From NCBI GenBank assembly GCA_009843675.1, contig VYCZ01000371.1, positions 1-6,711 on the forward strand: a stretch of 6,711 nt of DNA, written 5' to 3'. The notes under the pieces were generated by a model, which saw only the letters and a program-made list of their open reading frames with translations, did not search any database and was not told the DNA's origin. The translations under genes and the position numbers were made by a program. Shown here in pieces: positions 6,201 through 6,711 of this stretch. This stretch comes from Gammaproteobacteria bacterium. GTDB taxonomy: Bacteria; Pseudomonadota; Gammaproteobacteria; Eutrophobiales; Eutrophobiaceae. How positions within the stretch are numbered: position 1 is the stretch's first letter; each line of letters starts with the position of its first letter.

Positions 6201-6711
6201 TTTCGGCCTCACCCTCACTCTCGCTCTCGCTCTCGGTTTCACTGTCGGTTTGGCTTTCGGTTTCGCTTTCGGTCTCACCGTCACTCTCACTCTCGCTTGC
6301 GCTCTCACTTCCGGTCACGGTCAGCGTCAGGGTCGCCGGCTCGCCAACGTCGTAAGTCGAGGAGCCGGCGCCGGCCTCCAGCGTTATCACGATGGTCTCG
6401 TCGGCCTCATCGATCTCATCGTCAACAACCGTCACCAGAAGGCCCGGCGGACTGACCGAGCTGTTCATCCACAGTTGGCCCCGGCTGCCGTTGCGCTTGA
6501 GCGGTGGATCCAGGCTCCTGCGCAGTTCCCTGGCCAGTTCGTAATCAACACCCGGGGTCGCCGTACCTGAGAGCGTGAAGCGAACCCAGTGCGAACCGAA
6601 TGCCTGGGACCGGGGTGACGCGTCGAGAAACACCTCGAGATCGTGGTCCTCTTCGACATTGGCGGCGCCCGCCCCACAAAACACCGTCCCTTCCCGCTCA
6701 GCGTCGTTGTC
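3217..6711 (-). CDS. Calx-beta repeat surface protein with C-terminal autotransporter-like beta-barrel (5'-truncated)
   Basis: The frame is open from the right edge (first codons DNDAEREG) to TGA at 3217-3219, giving 1,164 codons; the start and any signal peptide lie outside. A GTG at 6684 is mid-domain and not a credible start. Numbering from the edge, the order is: Calx-beta-like repeat 1 (about 1-130); an acidic Ser/Glu/Thr linker (134-209); four more repeats (about 213-310, 314-442, 451-557 and 566-674); a short helical stretch with AWLARFGRTVAAQALDGV (678-695); a linker with two Cys (756, 769); and a barrel (about 795-1164) ending LDLNARW. The repeats carry acidic calcium-site patterns such as DDEIDEADE, EDGIDDPHE, DADADDE and EDDLVDEGEE. 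The barrel, with alternating strands and a terminal Trp, should insert in the outer membrane and expose the repeats, probably for adhesion; the ligand is unknown. The gene is much richer in G+C than its neighbours, which may reflect transfer or lineage-specific surface-protein coding. Confidence 0.9.
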   Translation of the reverse strand, partial: DNDAEREGTVFCGAGAANVEEDHDLEVFLDASPRSQAFGSHWVRFTLSGTATPGVDYELARELRRSLDPPLKRNGSRGQLWMNSSVSPPGLLVTVVDDEIDEADETIVITLEAGAGSSTYDVGEPATLTLTVTGSESASESESDGETESETESQTDSETESESESEGEAESETDNKNDIDGESETEDESETDGESETGDESETETEGESNELTPALTLSPATLTLTEGTAASYTVALATQPADPVTVSIAGHAGAGLDLDRASLTFSPSDWDQPQTVTVSAHRDADAATLTHTASGGGYGSVAAALPVTVRAGIRISVAAGEAMEGSLMKVRFRLSSPSPGDVEVSWGTHPGSAHAGPVDDPTDFRMESGRLRFAEGERELTREVWIVEDGIDDPHEQFTVDIYDPVGAILATPVTSRPSLARPDEMVDLGRELAYVVVTIRQAAPPPDPVEVTLEADPPTLEEGGRTLVRARLAEPLPEPVRIPLVWSAGSAEPDDYEGPSGLTIYAGDVSWTVTLTAAEDADADDETLRVSFGELPAQVVAGSPASIEITILDNDGDGEDFSGLTVSAADASAREGEENLRFAVTLNRPAPGPVTVQTRLEPGTARRGADYVDAYGPVRFAAGERVQFVTVLVEDDLVDEGEETLYLELREPQPDAVTIARARATGTIINTDPMPAAWLARFGRTVAAQALDGVSARLTAARAPGWRGTIGGVVIGAGTSQAGGVGETPDPVAAEALLRLDAGASTAGGQQTGCWPPATAGAPGTSCRGRALDGLTALAGTDFSVTRAPNAHGGTLAFWSRGAHTTFGGRAGSLDLDGEVATGLLGADYAQGRWQVGLALAQSRGDGAFTDPAVGSGEVESSLTAALPYASFSASERFSLWAAAGYGMGEVTLETEAGTALDAGTGWAMAAAGGRGDLVAPAAHGGAALALVSDALWARTSSEQTLDVVATGADVTRLRLGLEGSWSLLLAGGGELAPRLETGLRHDAGDAETGFGVELGGGFAWTDPRLGLSLDLAARTLLAHEAAGRTDRGLSVAFAFDPDPGSARGLSLSLKRDLGAATGGLDALFSHEPLGRRAAPDASGRWGAEAAYGLPVFGDRFTGSPQVGYARAGATREYRLGWRLEPARPDAPELMLRLELSRREEGAGSTEHGIGLDLNARW
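3220..4329 (-). other. Autotransporter-like outer-membrane beta-barrel domain
   Basis: This codes the C-terminal 370 residues of the surface protein. It begins at GGTLAFWSRGAHTTFGG and runs through regularly spaced amphipathic strands, including DGEVATGLLGADYAQGRW, SLWAAAGYGMGEV, RLRLGLEGSWSLLLAGGG, GFGVELGGGFAW and YRLGWRLEPA. It ends in an aromatic residue, as outer-membrane barrels recognised by BamA usually do. The length and glycine-rich hairpins fit a type V secretion translocator. Whether the repeats stay attached or are cleaved cannot be seen. Confidence 0.8.
6082..6312 (-). repeat. Low-complexity tract coding an acidic Ser/Glu/Thr linker
   Basis: About 76 residues consist almost only of E, S, T, D and G. 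I count 27 Glu, 8 Asp, 17 Ser and 10 Thr against a single Lys. The DNA is a degenerate hexamer pattern of Glu-Ser and Glu-Thr codons. It begins just where repeat 1 should close with its usual acidic end, and it separates that repeat from the other four. Around DNKNDID (6199-6173) it is locally AT-richer than the rest of the gene. It probably forms an extended, highly negative spacer; such tracts can also bind calcium and change length by slippage. Confidence 0.85.
6103..6174 (-). repeat. 36-bp tandem duplication within the linker
   Basis: Two adjacent 36-base units, 6139-6174 and 6103-6138, match at 33 of 36 positions. They encode DGESETEDESET followed by DGESETGDESET, 11 of 12 residues identical. 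The near identity, with differences scattered, indicates a fairly recent in-frame duplication rather than shared codon bias alone. Confidence 0.85.

Noticed and set aside
6082..6312. CRISPR array or non-coding satellite in the repetitive tract
   Set aside because: The repetition is in frame, without spacers, and codes Glu-Ser/Glu-Thr within an uninterrupted protein.
4294..6570. 758-codon open frame on the plus strand
   Set aside because: It lies fully antisense to the Calx-beta protein. It is rich in Arg, Gly and Pro with no domain pattern, which is what a G+C-rich gene gives on its opposite strand.
6682..6684. GTG at 6684 as the start of the surface protein
   Set aside because: The frame stays open to the window edge with DNDAEREG before it, typical of the end of one Calx-beta repeat and the start of the next, so the gene continues outside.

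Overview
The window comes from a Gram-negative bacterium, most likely a proteobacterium carrying the archaeal-type tetrahydromethanopterin (H4MPT)/methanofuran C1-carrier pathway, as methylotrophic proteobacteria do. The evidence is a MfnF-like protein (the 'H4MPT-linked C1 transfer pathway protein' family) next to a HisA/HisF-related TIM barrel of the type found in methanogens and H4MPT-using bacteria. A Calx-beta protein ending in an outer-membrane beta-barrel shows that the cell has an outer membrane. The exact lineage cannot be fixed from this sequence.

Layout. 1-1348 (minus): pabB, aminodeoxychorismate synthase component I. It is open to the left edge and nearly complete at 449 codons. 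1329-2390 (minus): the MfnF-like ASKHA-fold protein, whose 3' end overlaps the pabB start by 20 bp, so the two probably form one transcript. 2385-3110 (plus): the HisA/HisF-like protein, transcribed divergently. Its start codon and that of the MfnF-like gene abut inside one ATGCAT hexamer, leaving no intergenic DNA. 3111-3216: a short gap between converging genes, holding a 67-bp palindromic element with near-perfect arms beginning GGGGTCAGAGTAAAAT. 3217-6711 (minus): the 3' part of a large surface protein gene open to the right edge, with about five Calx-beta-like repeats, an acidic Ser/Glu/Thr linker containing a 36-bp tandem duplication, and a C-terminal autotransporter-like barrel.

How the genes fit together. 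p-Aminobenzoate, the product of the route PabB starts, is the arylamine precursor of H4MPT as well as of folate. MfnF in methanogens makes a late methanofuran intermediate. A pabB gene in tandem with a mfnF-like gene, and divergent from a HisA-like barrel of unknown role, therefore reads as a small C1-cofactor biosynthesis locus. The surface protein is much richer in G+C (about 73-80% in lines sampled, against 45-53% in the cofactor genes). It looks functionally unrelated, with the palindromic element at the boundary.

The least explained points are the role of the HisA-like enzyme, the shared start-codon hexamer with a perfect TATAAT eight bases upstream of the plus-strand ATG, and the palindromic element.
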